Source of the DNA: Lolium rigidum
Lineage: Eukaryota; Streptophyta; Magnoliopsida; Poales; Poaceae
DNA: 64,000 nt
NCBI RefSeq assembly: GCF_022539505.1
Contig: NC_061508.1
Span: forward strand, 347,337,484 to 347,401,483
Direction of reading: 5' to 3'
Shown here: one piece after another, positions 22,395 to 34,850 of the stretch
Numbering within the stretch: position 1 is the stretch's first letter
Layout: every line of letters begins with the position of its first letter
Made by a program: the position numbers and the translations under genes
The notes under the pieces: model-generated
Database searches by the model: none
The model's input: only the letters and a program-made list of their open reading frames with translations
Told to the model about the DNA's origin: nothing

Positions 22395-25300
22395 ATGCCG
22401 CTCCTCCTCTCCCCCATCTCCACCTGCGCGCCCCCGCCGCGGCCGCGCCTGCGCCGCCTCTCCCCGCCGCCGCCCATGGTGGCCGTGGCGCCCCCGCCTC
22501 GCCCCGCCACGCTCCTCTCCATCGGCCCCCCGCCTCTCCCAGCCCCTCCCCCCGCCACCCTCGACTGGCTCGACCTCTTCGCGTTCCTCAGCTCCCCCGC
22601 CGCCCCCCACCAGATCCCCCACCCGGAGACGGAGGCGGAGCTGGAGGCGCGGGTGGTGGAGGAACTGGAGCGGGTGGTGGAGCGCGGGCGGGCGAGTCTG
22701 GCGGAGCACCGGCGGCTGCGGCAGCGGCAGGTCAAGGCGGAGACGGAGGCCTGGGCGCGCGCCGCCGAGGAGTACCGCGCGCTCGAGCGCGAGATGCTCG
22801 ACCGCAACCTCGCGCCCTCGCTGCCCTACGTCAAGTCGCTCTTCCTCGGCTGGTTCGAGCCGCTGCGGGACGCCGTCGCCAGGGACCAGGACCTGCAGCG
22901 ACGCAAGCGGGTCAAGCACGTCTACGCCAAGTACCTGCTACTGCTACCCGCCGACAAGCTCGCCGTCATCGTCATGCACAGGATGATGGGGCTACTCATG
23001 TCCAGCAAGGACGGATGCGGCAGCGTCCGCGTCGTGCAGGCTGCGCACTCCATCGGCGAGGCCGTCGAGCGAGAGGTACTTCCTATGCTTAGGGTCAACC
23101 TAGACTGCTTTGATACTTCCTTTGAATTCACATATATCTCGTTGACAACAATGTAGGCTTAGTGATGTGTGATCTTAGTGTAATTATCAAGGTAGATGGA
23201 CTGCGATGTTTTATGCCAGTCTGTACATCTCAATGGCAATAATTTGGCTTGAAATTGCCATGTCAAATCACAAGTTTGGCAATGCATGAATTCAACAAAT
23301 CGGAGGACCTTATGCATTTGGTGAATGTGTTACGAGTTAGAATTTTTTATCTCCTAATTGTGTGGTGATGTGGTACCTGAATGAACTTATTTGGCCTACT
23401 TAATCTATTATTAAGATCCCGTAGTCATAGCGTGTGTTGATCATCAAGTGGACATGACACCGCAATGTTACTCCGTTTGGCGATAGGTTTCTGGCAGTGA
23501 ATATGATGGTGGATTGCCAGATTGGAAATCATGTCTGTGATGTATAATATGTATGGATAAAGCTTGGGTTACGCATTCATCTTCCTTTAGCTTGAGCCTT
23601 AGCTATTCTTCTTGTGCACTAGATTTGTATATGTTTTGAAGGACTGTGGTTTGATCACGTTCCTTTAGCTTGAGCCTCAGCTATTCTTCTTGTGCACTAG
23701 ATTTGTATATGTTTTGAAGGACTGTGGTTTGATCACGTTCATTAGGATAAACTCAATGCTATTCGTCACTTCTCCACTTCAGTTTTGATTGCGCAATGTT
23801 TCCTCTAGGGGGAGTTGATTTCTACGTGCGCTGAATATGCTAGTTTTTGTTCTGCAGTTCAAAGTCCAGGCTTTCTTTCAGAAGACTAGGAAAAAGTCCA
23901 GGAGCAAAAATGATCCAGCGTTAGACAAGGAGCAGGCCAAATGCCGGAAACTTGTTAAGAGTTTGGTGAGGAGGCGAAAATTGACTGAAGCGCAGAAGCT
24001 TGTGCAACAGGAAATTGAATTGGAGGAATGGGGCACAGAAGCCCAAGTGAAGGTTTGTTACTAGGACGGTGTACCTAAAACTATATATTTTTCTCTCGCA
24101 TGTTTCGAGAACATGATCCTCCTTTTGTGACTGCAGTTAGGAACTCGCCTGATCGAATTGTTATTGGATTCAGCGTTCGTGCAGTCACCCGCTGACCAAA
24201 CACCAGACAGTTCTCCCGATTTTCGACCTGCATTTAAGCATGTACTGCGGAAGCCTATTGTAGAAAATGGGTAGGGCCACACACTTCTGTCCACTGTTTT
24301 CTTTTGTTGTGTGCTGTGTATTCGCACTGACATGACCTTGTGTCCGTATCATGTGCTTGCTTATATTCGTTCGATGTTCTGACAGTTCTGTTCAAAGCGC
24401 AGGAGACTAAAGAAGAAGCACTTCGTGATAGAGTGTGATCCACTTGTGCATGAGGGGTTTGAAAGCACAGTAAGTTTGTTTTGCACTGCTATGCTGTTCT
24501 TTTCTTGCTGGATATAGATGCTTGACTTACCAAAAACAAACACTATACAATTCTTTCCCTTTCCCTTTTCTTATTATCTAAATTTTCTCTAGTGTTAAAA
24601 GATTGGGTTTTATCATACATTTACTTACAATGCTCTCGTCATTGCAGATTTTTTTATTTCTGTTTGGGGTACTGTTTTTACCTGTTCAATAGAAATGCTT
24701 CTCAAGTTTTTGAAAGTTCAATTTTTTTTGCAGGCTAGACATGTGGAGATACCCTATCTTCCTATGTTGGTACCTCCTACAAAATGGAAGGGGTATGCTA
24801 CAATGCTAGTGGTTCATGCATTTGTCCTTTTCAGTTAGTTATTATGTTGGGTATTCATTATTCAAGTTCATCAAGAATCAAATTAGCTATATACTTCCTC
24901 CATTTGGAAATAAGTGTCTCAGATTTGTCTAGATTCGCATTTATCTAGACGCGTTTAGAACTTTAGATACATGTGAATCTAGACAAATCTGTAACACTTA
25001 TTTCTGAACGGAGGGAGTATGTTTTATGTAGATGACATAAGTAATTGCATCTTTTATCTGGTGATCATTTTCCAACCATTATTGTTTCAGCTATGATAAA
25101 GGTGGACACCTTTTTCTGCCTTCATATGTTATGCGGACACATGGTGCGAAGGACCAGAAGGAAGCCATTAAGAGAGTTCCAAGAAAACAGCTGCGAAAAG
25201 TATTTGAGGTGTGCTGGCCACCCATATTCGACACAGTCTATGTTTATATTTCTGAACATGTTTATGTTGAGATAGGGCCACATCATCAACTATTTCTACA

Positions 25301-28300
25301 AGTTCTCTCTTGCTATAATGAGTGTTAGTTTCGTAACAGCATGATTCAAACATTCATCATTCTCTTTATGATTATTTCATTGATGTTTATTTGTCTGTGC
25401 TTGCTTATTATTTATTGACTGAAAGCAGTCTGAACTATATAGTATTGTCATGTTGGCAGGCCTTAGATATCCTTGGGAGTACTAAATGGAGGGTGAATAG
25501 AAGAGTACATGATGTTGTTGAGACTATTTGGAGTCGTGGCGGGGGGATTGCAGGACTCGTTGATAAGGGAAATGTGAGTCAACTGCACATGGTTAATTAG
25601 GCATCGTGAATACTTTGCTCCTTTCAGTCTTTCATAATATGCGCTAGTGGCCACATGTGTTTTTAACTACTTGTTTGTGCTCTATAGATTCCTCTACCTG
25701 AACGACCTGAAACAGAGGACCCAGATGAAATCCAGAAGTGGAAGTGGAGTTTAAAGAAAACAAATAAAACTAACCGCGAACTGCATGCTGAGCGATGCGA
25801 TACAGAACTAAAACTCTCTGTATGTATTATAAAGAGGCGTTCTTCTTACTTCGATACTGTGATCACATTTTCTAATATGTTATGGTATTACTGAAGCTAT
25901 ACATTTCTCCACCTTCCTGACTAGGTTGCTCGTAAAATGAGAGAGGAGGATGGCTTCTATTATCCTCATAATCTGGATTTTCGTGGTCGTGCATACCCTA
26001 TGCATCCACATCTGAGTCACCTAAGTTCAGATCTATGCCGGGGTGTTCTAGAGTATGCTGAAGGGCGGCCACTCGGAAAATCTGGTTTGCGCTGGTTGAA
26101 GATACATTTGGCTAACAAATATGGTGGAGGCATAGAAAAGCTTTCTCATGAGAGCAAACTAGCGTTTGTGGAGAATCAATTGCCTGATATATTTGATTCA
26201 GCAGCAAATCCTGTTGATGGGAACCATTGGTGGATTAATGCCGAGGATCCTTTTCAATGTTTAGCTGCATGCATGGATCTTTCTGATGCCTTAAAAAGTT
26301 CATCACCTCATCGTGCTGTCTCTCACCTACCCATTCATCAGGTATTGCCTTAGTTGAGAATGAGGCACACCGCACACTTGTGCAGGTTTCAACATTACTT
26401 AAATCATCACCCGTATGTAGACAAATATAAGCTCTATATCCTAGTTGTAGGTGCATTCATTAATCGAGGTAAAAGCTTGATATTATGTGTGTCAAGGGCA
26501 TCAGTCAATGAGTCATGCTTTTGCTAGAGGAAGTGTCAACATATACACAATAAATTTCACTTTGAAAATTCAGTTAATCAAATGGGAGTATTTTTGTTGC
26601 TTTTATCTTATTATAAGTCAAATTTGCCTCTTGATCAAATGATATAGCTCCCACAGGCAGCTTTTGTCACTATTACTGCTTTTAGTTTGGAGAGCACACC
26701 AACTTATTCTTGTTACTCCCTTTGTTCATTAATGTAAGACTTTTTAGCTTCTTTTGTAAATGCATGTATCTAGACACACTTCGGTGTGTAGGTTCACTCG
26801 TTTTGGTATGTATCTAGTCCACTAAAATATCTAAAAGGTATTACATTAGTGAATGGAGGGAGCAGTTTTTAAGTATTTTGTAACTTCTAATCTGGCTGTG
26901 CTGGCTTTGGTATAAAGTCTATGCACATGCACAGCTGACAATGTTTATTTTTCTTACGTTTTAGAGGAAGGACATGTTTCTAATCTAAGTTTTGTCTCCT
27001 TATGCAGCTGGCAATGTTTATTTTTCTTACGTTTTTTAGGAAGGCTATATTCCAAATCTAAGTTATATGTCCTTGTGAAGCTTGTGTTTTGGGCATTGGG
27101 CATAGAGTCCTATTCCTCCCCCGTAAATCCATAAGCACTGAATCTAATAAGAAAAGTTGTAATTATGTTAAGCCTAGATGAGAATGGAACATTGTTTAAC
27201 TATACGGAACAACGGGAACTTCTCAACATAGTAATTGTATGGTGCTCTAGTATTTAGTTATGGAAGGAATTGATTTGACATATCTGTGCCCAACCAGCAT
27301 TACTAATTGTTGGTCACATTTTCATCTATCAGGATGGTTCATGCAATGGCTTACAGCACTATGCCGCTCTTGGAAGAGACTACGTAAGTTTTTCTCTATG
27401 GTAAAATAGAACTGGTGGTGCTTATATGTAATTCTGTGGTCAAGTGTACAGTCAATATTTTCTATCTCAACATAAATTTCTTACTGCCTGCAATTTATCA
27501 GTAACTGACGAGGTCACAAAACATCCTTGTTTGTTTGCATGCTTTTTGCATGAGATTCTGCACTGGAACTATCCATATATGAACACTTGGCACTTGTTTT
27601 GTACAGATGGGCGCGGCAGCTGTTAACTTGGTTCCTGGAGCGAAACCTGCAGATATCTACTCAGAAATAGCTGCCAGGTGCCCCACAGTCTAGCCACTGA
27701 GCGATGCCCAGTTCTCCTTTTGTGCAATCATTAAATTACGTTAATACATTGTAGCATTTAGTTTGTGTGTCGCCTTAGTAGATTATAATACTTAGCCAGT
27801 GTGGCATCTGACAGTTAACTCAGTTCCTAGATTATTGATTTCGCAATGCATTTCTCTAGTGCTGAGTGGCACTCAGGATATAGTTTGATAATGCTTTGGC
27901 TTAAACATGACTGAAGGGTACTGGATGTTGTACGAGAGGACTCGATGAAGGATCCTGCTACTGACCCAAATGTTCCATTAGCAAAGGTTTTAGTTGACCA
28001 GGTTAGCCTTCTCCCTCCCCCCTCTGCCTAAACTAAAGAAATATATTCTTCGTTATGTACTTTCTTTACAAAACAGTTGAAGATCTGGACATTGGTAGCT
28101 TACAGGTGGATAGGAAGCTGGTCAAGCAGACTGTGATGACGTCAGTTTATGGTGTCACATTTATCGGTGCTCGCCAGCAGATTATGAAGAGACTTCAAGA
28201 GAAAGGGCACATTACAGATGACAAATTGCTCTATGATGTGTCGTGCTATGCTACCAGGGTAAGTGCTTTACTTGCATCTGACAGACTGGTGTTTATTGTG

Positions 28301-30518
28301 ATTCCGTATTGATTGTGTTGGAGACAAGGACAAGCTGTGACTGTTGAATCTATGATGAAGGTAACTTTGGATGCACTAGGACAAATGTTCCAATCTGCCC
28401 GTGGTATAATGGCATGGCTTGGTGACTGTGCAAAGGTATACAATCATATTGTGTGTTGAAACATGATTTTTCCACTGATATAAAAGTTGACAGGCATCCA
28501 GTTTTAAATTGTTGCACTACACTTCCATCTATACATTCTCCTTTGGTAGCTGACTTGAGATATCAACAGTTTTTGACTGTGTTTCAATTCCTCATAGATG
28601 ATTGCTTCAAAAAATCAACCAGTCAGATGGACAAGTGCTGTTGGTCTTCCAGTTGTTCAGCCCTACAAGAAATATAAAAACTATATGGTGAGCTACTTAT
28701 TATCTGTTGCAATATATGTGCAGATTGTTCTTTTTTGTATATCTATACTAAGCAAGCACTATACCTGGATTCTTGATATGTGTTCGTTGTGCATTTTACT
28801 TTGTTTTCTTGAGGGAACATTCTTGCTCATCTGTGTAAATGTCGTGTTGGTTATGCACCTTTTGAAACATCACTGGACTGCCACTTGAACATAATTATTA
28901 TGTACAGTTATTTTAATTGGTTCTAAATCATATATGTTCCTATTTTTGTATAATCCTTTCGCAACAGTATGTCCAACTTGTGGAAGGGGCATTTATAGGA
29001 ATGGTTGAGACACATTCAAGTTAAAAAATTTAGTTGCTTCCAGACACTGCTACTATATTTTGCCTTCATTACGATTTTGTAAACTCCATTTGTGTTATCT
29101 GTTTCACTATCATGCAGATACGAACTTCCTTGCAATGCCTGGCTTTACGAAAGGAAGGCGATGCAGTGAGTAATACTTTATTCATTGGTTCCTTGCCTAT
29201 TCTATTATCATGGTTAATTTTTCTGTCGTCAAATTTCAGATTGCAGTCCAACGGCAGAAAGCAGCGTTTCCACCAAATTTTGTGCACTCTCTTGATAGTT
29301 CACATATGATGATGACGGCAATTGCTTGTAAAGAGGCGGGTCTTCATTTTGCAGGTATGTTCTCATTTCTGATTCCATTGCTAGCATAAATATTTAGGCA
29401 AACCTCCTCCTAGTACTGACCAACTTGTTGTCATTCCAATGGAAGTAAAACAATCTGCATTAATGCATATGATCTACTACACTTTGCTGAAATTAAACTT
29501 CATATATATATGTCATGTCCATGTTGACCTTTACCAGCCCTGAATAAAAATGTTATACCTGCTACTGTGGTGTGGGTGTGCATTCAGGCAGCACCTTCTT
29601 CTTTGCATTGTTTTACCATTCTGTGCATCGCTGTTGAGACAATGTGTTCTATTCATAAATACTCCCTCCGTTCGAAAATAGACAAAGTAAAGACATTTAT
29701 TTTAGCACGGAGAGAGTATTAGATAAGAATAAGGTCGATGTAAAACAAAGTTTCTGGTGAATCATGAATGGCAGGTGCTGTTTCTTGGTATTGTGCTAAG
29801 ATTTACAGAGTACTAGCTAGTCATTCGCTTTAGGTGTTGTGTCATTAGTGCTAAATACTCAGTATTTGCAAAGGGACCACATTCCTAATGCACACTTTTT
29901 TACCTATATTATTTATGCCAGAACAAGAATAAGTGTCCTCTTAGGGCCCACAAATGACAAGTTATCTAGAATCTAAGCTTTCTACGAACATATGATATAT
30001 TTCTAGCGTGAAAGAATCTGATCACGTCATCACGATCTCTTTGATGTATCAAACAACAAATACATAATTCAAATTAAGTTCATTTTGGATGTTGACTTCA
30101 AAAGTTTTGTGCTTTCGTTACTTGTTTTGATTATGATGCTTGTCCATAGGCAATTTATGTTGCCTTTCGTCAATGTGCTTTGGCTGTAGGGGTGCACGAC
30201 TCATTTTGGGTGCATGCATGTGATGTCGATAAAATGAATCAGATCTTGAGAGAGCAATTCGTGGAGCTGTACAGCATGCCAATTCTTGAAAATGTATGCT
30301 GCCAGAACTCCTCTATCCAGTGTCTTTAAGCAATACTTTGTTCTTCAACTGTATCATTGATGATCACTTATTCCCTAATGCTCTTTATATTCTCATCTTG
30401 AATCCAGTTATTGGAAGAGTTTCAGACGCTATTCCCGACAGTACAGTTTCCTCCCTGTCCGCCACAAGGGAATTTCAATGTGAGAGAAGTTCTTACGTCG
30501 ACATATTTCTTCAACTAA
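22395..30518 (+). CDS. RPOT: Phage-type (T7-like) organelle RNA polymerase RpoT, 19 exons
   Basis: This single-subunit, nuclear-encoded polymerase transcribes plastid or mitochondrial genes. Exons: 22395-23075, 23858-24052, 24137-24270, 24403-24469, 24734-24792, 25091-25208, 25460-25573, 25688-25819, 25925-26341, 27333-27383, 27607-27677, 27917-28001, 28106-28258, 28361-28435, 28598-28687, 29118-29165, 29240-29354, 30190-30293, 30408-30518. All junctions are GT-AG and phases close to 939 aa, normal for the family. The N-terminus is Pro/Ala/Arg-rich and transit-peptide-like, then [16 protein letters not shown]. Catalytic motifs are complete: [32 protein letters not shown] (metal Asp), [14 protein letters not shown] (Lys and Tyr) and [13 protein letters not shown] (second metal Asp), ending TYFFN. 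ATG 22146 is an in-frame alternative start. Whether this is the plastid (RpoTp) or mitochondrial (RpoTm) paralogue is unresolved. Its 5' end is duplicated upstream. Confidence 0.93.
23582..23743. repeat. Tandem duplication of about 80 bp in RpoT intron 1
   Basis: Two adjacent near-identical copies start TTCCTTTAGCTTGAGCC and end GGTTTGATCACGTTC, differing by about one base (CCTTAGC versus CCTCAGC). The duplication looks young. Confidence 0.85.
24891..25019. mobile_element. Stowaway-type MITE in RpoT intron 5
   Basis: The element has TA borders, ends CTTCCTCCATTTGG...CTGAACGGAGGGAG, and an internal inverted pair (TTTGTCTAGATTC/GAATCTAGACAAA). It is about 125 bp, as expected for Tc1/Mariner-derived MITEs of grasses. 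Confidence 0.8.
26714..26864. mobile_element. Stowaway-type MITE in RpoT intron 9
   Basis: It starts TACTCCCTTTGTTCATTAATG and ends CATTAGTGAATGGAGGGAG, with an inner palindrome around ACACACTTCGGTGTGT. It is typical in size and ends for a grass Stowaway element. The right-hand TA is degraded. Confidence 0.75.
29660..29719. mobile_element. Short, internally deleted Stowaway-type MITE in RpoT intron 17
   Basis: TACTCCCTCCGTTCGAAAATA on the left and GCACGGAGAGAGTA on the right are only about 60 bp apart, so most of the interior is lost. Confidence 0.7.
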
Positions 30519-31715
30519 GCTTACTGGGAGAGTTATGCTTAACATGTCAATGAGCTTGGCGTGGTTGGATAGCTAAATTGCCAGATCACTGTTCACAGCA
30601 TGGTCTTTGGCATTTAGCTTGGTCCAGCAGAGAGGAGGGCTGTTGGGCCCAGAAGTTGGGTGTTACAAGATCATTGGCATAATAAGCAACTACAGCAGCA
30701 TGCCATTGCAGCTCAGCCTTGTGACTCACTGGGAACAGAAGAAACAAGTTTTTTGGGAATCAGCAAATCGGCTCGCTGGACTCTTAAGGCTGAGAACCAT
30801 GACAAATGGTTGCAAGAAGCCTGTGACGTGAACAAGCCTCAAGTAGTTCATGCTGATGAGTTTTGGTTGATGCATGATTTACCAAGATGTGAAGTTCAGT
30901 CCAGGCACCGGCTACCATGACACTCCAAGAAGGTAAATTGTAGCATGCCAATTTATCAGCGGCAGAATAGTCATAGTCTTGAGTCTTGCTGAATATGCTG
31001 ATTATATAGACTGACAGTTTGAACTTAAATTTCATTGTCTATACTTCTTTTGTTCTTTTAGGATTTTTGTAGCCGATGGTTGTATGCGTGCACCATCACC
31101 CTGTAACAATAATGTGTAGAATTCTGGTGCCGAACAGAAACGGGAAAAGTGTATATGAGGTCCATAGATGTTTTTGACATGATAAAGAAGAGATATGTTG
31201 TCGATAAAGAAATGTACATGTTCACCTTTCATTTCCTTGATGTTGAGAAAAAAAAGCAAGACAGCTGCATCTCCCCACTTGTAATTGGGTGAAGGGCTGA
31301 CACGACCGAGCCCAGACGCCAGCTGCTGTACTGCTCCCCTCTTGTAATTGGGTAAAGGGCCGACACGACCGGGCCCAGCAGTTTGCCCCCTCAACATCTG
31401 GGTTACAAGTTCGCGCCACCGAACTCGGCGAACGCTCTTTCCAAATTTCGCTATATAAATCGGTAGTAACGCTTGTAATGTTCCGAGGTGGGACTATTAA
31501 TTTTGCTGAACGACCAGCGCCCGAAGGCTTGAGAGAGAGTATTTACCGGGCCTGAACATAAAAGGCTATCCCACAAACTTTCCTTGCAGGCACACGCAAT
31601 TCATGTCAGTTTTGCAGGGCTGCACGCCATTTCTTCCGTTATTTGCGCCTAGCAGTTAGCACCATAACCCCCTTTTGTTGATTGGAAACCATAAACCCTA
31701 GTACCGCGAGAATCA
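30519..31715. other. RpoT 3' flank and upstream region of the first vWA gene
   Basis: The first few hundred bases probably hold the RpoT 3' UTR. ORFs at 30607-30920 do not resemble proteins. At 31279-31385 a unit containing TTGTAATTGGGTGAAGGGC occurs twice, 64 bp apart. The last 300 bases look like a promoter and leader (see the TATA entry). Confidence 0.4.
31449..31458 (+). promoter_or_regulatory. TATA-like box and telo-box upstream of vWA gene 1
   Basis: CGCTATATAAATC lies about 265 bases before the ATG at 31716. An AAACCCTA word (telo-box) sits at 31693-31700, within the presumed leader. Both are common elements of plant promoters and leaders; neither was tested. Confidence 0.35.
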
Positions 31716-33527
31716 ATGGCCACGGCGGCGTGCCGGAGAGCCGTCGTCCGCACTCTCCTCGGCCCACCGATAGCTCCCATCCGCGCGGCCGCAGTGAAGG
31801 TGCCGCCGGCATCCACCGGCGATTCGTTCGTAAACCAGCTCGACGCCAACTTCAACAAGCCTGCCGTGAAGCCGCCGCCGGCCAAGACCCGCACGGAGAA
31901 CAACTCCCCGACTTTCGGCACCTCGGGGGACCCCTGCCTGGACTTCTTCTTCCACGTCGTCCCGGGCACCCCGGCCGCGTCCGTGTCCTCCCTCCTCGCC
32001 AAGGCCTGGGCGGCCGAGCCGCTCACCGCGCTCCGCCTCGCCTGCAACCTCCGCGGCGTGCGCGGCACCGGCAAGGCCGACCGTGAAGGCTTCTACGCGG
32101 CCGCGCTGTGGATGCACGAGCACCACCCGGCCACGCTCGCCCTCAACGCTGGCCCCATCGCCGACGTCGGCTACCTCAAGGACCTCCCCGAGATCCTCCA
32201 CCGCATCGTCAACGACGACCGCCGCCTCGGCCGGTTCCACGCGCGCAAGCCGCGCCGGGAGATGTCACCGGACGAGGCCCTGGAGCTCAGGCGGCTCCGC
32301 ATTGTGGCCGCCATGAGGGCCGTGGAGAGGTACCACGGGGACCCGAGGTACCGCTTCCTGCACGACTGCACGGCCGACCTCTTCGCTGGCATGCTCGCCG
32401 AGGACATGCGGAGGCTCGCGGACGGCAAGCTGCCCGAGATCTCGCTCGCCGGGAAATGGTGCCCCTCGCTGAAGAGCCGGTACGACCGCTCGACGCTGCT
32501 CTGCGAGGCCATCGCGCGCCGCCTCTTCCCCAAGGGCTCCGCGCCCGAGCTCTCCGAGGACCTGCCGGAGTCGAACTACGCGAGCCGGGCGCGCGCGTGC
32601 CTCCGCAAGGCGGCGCTCGTGCCGCTCCGCCGCGCGCTCGAGCTGCCGGAGGTCTTCGTCGCGGCGCGCGCGTGGGGGGAGGTGGTGTACCCGCGCGTCG
32701 CCTCCGTCGCCATGAGGAACTACAGGGACCTCTTCCTCGAGCACGACGCCGAGCGCTTCTGCCAGTACCTCGAGAGCGTCAGGGCCGGCAAGGCCAAGAT
32801 CGCGGCGGGCGCGCTGCTCCCGCACGAGATCCTGGCGTCCGTCGGCACCGACGGCGAGGACGTCGCGGACCTGCAGTGGCAGCGCACGGTGGACGACCTG
32901 CTGGCGCTCGGCAAGCTCAACAACTGCCTCGCCGTGTGCGACGTGTCCGGCAGCATGACCGGGCTCCCCATGGACGTCTGCGTCGCGCTCGGCCTCCTCC
33001 TCTCCGAGCTCTGCGACGAGCCGTGGCGCCACCGCGTCATCACCTTCAGCCAGTGGCCGCAGCTGCACCATGTCAAGGGGGCGACTCTGTGGGAGAAGAC
33101 CCAGTTCATCCGCGACATGCATTGGGACATGAACACCGACTTCCAGGCGGTGTTCGACCAGCTCCTGCGTGTGGCGGTCGACGGCAACGTCCCGCCGGAG
33201 CGCATGGTGAAGAAGGTGTTTGTGTTCAGCGACATGGAGTTCGACGAGGCGTCTTCGAGGCCGTGGGAGACCGACTACGAGGCGATCACGAGGAAGTACT
33301 GGGATGCCGGGTACGGCGGCGCGGTGCCGCAGATTGTCTTCTGGAACCTGCGGGATTCGAGGTCCGTGCCGGTCATGGCGGAGCAGAACGGGGTGGCGCT
33401 GGTCAGCGGCTTCTCGAAGAACATGTTGAAGCTGTTCCTCGACGGCGCCGACGCCATGACGCCGAGGGCCGTCATGGAGAAGGCCATTTCAGGGCGGGAG
33501 TACGAGAAGCTCGTCGTGTTCGACTGA
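31716..33527 (+). CDS. vWA-domain protein of the DUF2828 family, copy 1
   Basis: This intronless gene encodes 603 aa. The N-terminal half is the DUF2828-type helical region (FGTSGDPCLDFFFHVVPGTP, GFYAAALWMHEHHPATLAL, GYLKDLPEILHRI, KWCPSLKSRYDRSTLLCEAI). A von Willebrand factor A domain follows from about residue 400, with an intact metal site: CDVSGSMTG (DxSGS), MNTDFQAVF (Thr) and FVFSDMEFDEA (Asp). It ends VMEKAISGREYEKLVVFD. Plant members are annotated only as conserved vWA proteins, and their molecular role is not known. A predicted role as a cytosolic or nuclear adaptor is inference from the fold. The gene is GC-rich (above 65%) and heads a tandem cluster with 34851 and 38364. Confidence 0.9.
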   Translation: MATAACRRAVVRTLLGPPIAPIRAAAVKVPPASTGDSFVNQLDANFNKPAVKPPPAKTRTENNSPTFGTSGDPCLDFFFHVVPGTPAASVSSLLAKAWAAEPLTALRLACNLRGVRGTGKADREGFYAAALWMHEHHPATLALNAGPIADVGYLKDLPEILHRIVNDDRRLGRFHARKPRREMSPDEALELRRLRIVAAMRAVERYHGDPRYRFLHDCTADLFAGMLAEDMRRLADGKLPEISLAGKWCPSLKSRYDRSTLLCEAIARRLFPKGSAPELSEDLPESNYASRARACLRKAALVPLRRALELPEVFVAARAWGEVVYPRVASVAMRNYRDLFLEHDAERFCQYLESVRAGKAKIAAGALLPHEILASVGTDGEDVADLQWQRTVDDLLALGKLNNCLAVCDVSGSMTGLPMDVCVALGLLLSELCDEPWRHRVITFSQWPQLHHVKGATLWEKTQFIRDMHWDMNTDFQAVFDQLLRVAVDGNVPPERMVKKVFVFSDMEFDEASSRPWETDYEAITRKYWDAGYGGAVPQIVFWNLRDSRSVPVMAEQNGVALVSGFSKNMLKLFLDGADAMTPRAVMEKAISGREYEKLVVFD

Positions 33528-34850
33528 AGAGTAGGCACTCGTGCCTGAATGTGACTGCTTGCTCTTGTTATTCAATCTTCTGACGAAATTCTTGCCTCAG
33601 CGATTCACAGCACCTAGAAGCACTGTCTTCTGAAACTTTGAGCGTCCTGGTTGCTAGCTACTCGAGCTTTCACTAGCTTTTCTTTTCCTTCCTTTCTTGT
33701 TCGTTTTTTCTTCGACTTTGTACATCTTATACTCTCCTTCTAATCAATGAAAAGCAGGCCAGGCTGCCTTTTCGTCAAAAATATTTTGTTTAGAGGTCTG
33801 TTGAAACGAATACAAATTGTATAGACGGCTATTTTAAACTATGATCTAAATAGAAGTCAAGAAGAAGTCTAGAAGCCAAATCCAAAAGAATTCAAAGACT
33901 AGAAATCTAGAAGACAAGAAGCCAAATCCAAAAGAATTCAAAGACTAGACCACACCCGATAACTACCGAAAATAATATCTCGTTGATTTACAAATATTTT
34001 CCAAAAAATCCAAAATAATTGGAAGTTTTAGAAAGTACAAATAGTTTGCAAAAGCATGTTCAAAAATTCAAATAGTTAATTTAAGAAATATTCACTAGAC
34101 ATTTCACACGGGTTTCAGAAATTTAATTCATATTAAAATAAATTTCGGAAGCAGTCAACTAAATTTCAAATAAATACAATCGCTCCGGTCATATTTCAGT
34201 AATTGCAATCATATATTTTTTTTGTTTTTCATTCATATTTCCATGAATTTTAAAAAGTCAACAAATATGAATTTCAGTAATTTTACTCATATTTCGATGA
34301 ACTTGTGATATTTCAATGATTCGAATCATACTTGAAGAAAGTTGTGAAACTTGTACTTTTAATTTTTGGAACAATTATTAGCATTTTTTGTGGAAAATAT
34401 CATGTATGGAGTACTTCCAATGCTGTAATCCAAATAAATCCAAGCAATTAAAATGAAATCATCATATTGATTGAACAAAAGAGATAGACTTAGATGTAAG
34501 TGGAGCCTTTGTAATATTACTCTCAAAGTCTAAAAAGACTCACTTGAGAGAAAAAAAAATGTATTGGCTTCATGTTGAATAAGAAATGCATCGCTGCATA
34601 AAAAACGGAACCCTCGATAAATTAGCTGGTACTAAACCTTCCGAAGATAAGGATTTTGTTACAGTAGCAAAACCTTCCATAAGAAATGGCACGAACCATA
34701 ATTCAGTTCACCGCCTCGGCTTGCGCTTCACGCCATCGCCCGCATTATACTACCTGCCCGCAAAATCCGTCTTAATTAACTGCTCAAATCATTCGGTTTC
34801 ACGATTAAAACCCAACCCAGGGCCAAAACCCTCACCCAAGCCGATCAGTC
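33528..34850. other. Intergenic spacer between vWA copies 1 and 2
   Basis: AT-rich and gene-free. A small duplication of AGAAGCCAAATCCAAAAGAA lies at 33868-33945. TTTCA/ATATTTC words are frequent at 34080-34340. The first 230 bases are the likely 3' UTR of copy 1 (AATCAATGAAAAG near 33742 may be a polyadenylation region), and the last 100 bases the leader of copy 2. Confidence 0.45.

Noticed and set aside
30607..30920. Overlapping plus ORFs of 74-86 codons after RpoT
   Set aside because: They lie in the likely RpoT 3' UTR/flank and show no conserved motif or splice partners.
32108..33583. 491-codon frame overlapping vWA copy 1, and a 285-codon minus frame
   Set aside because: Shadow frames of a very GC-rich gene. 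The vWA frame has the conserved motifs, while the others are Arg/Ala/Pro-rich without domains.
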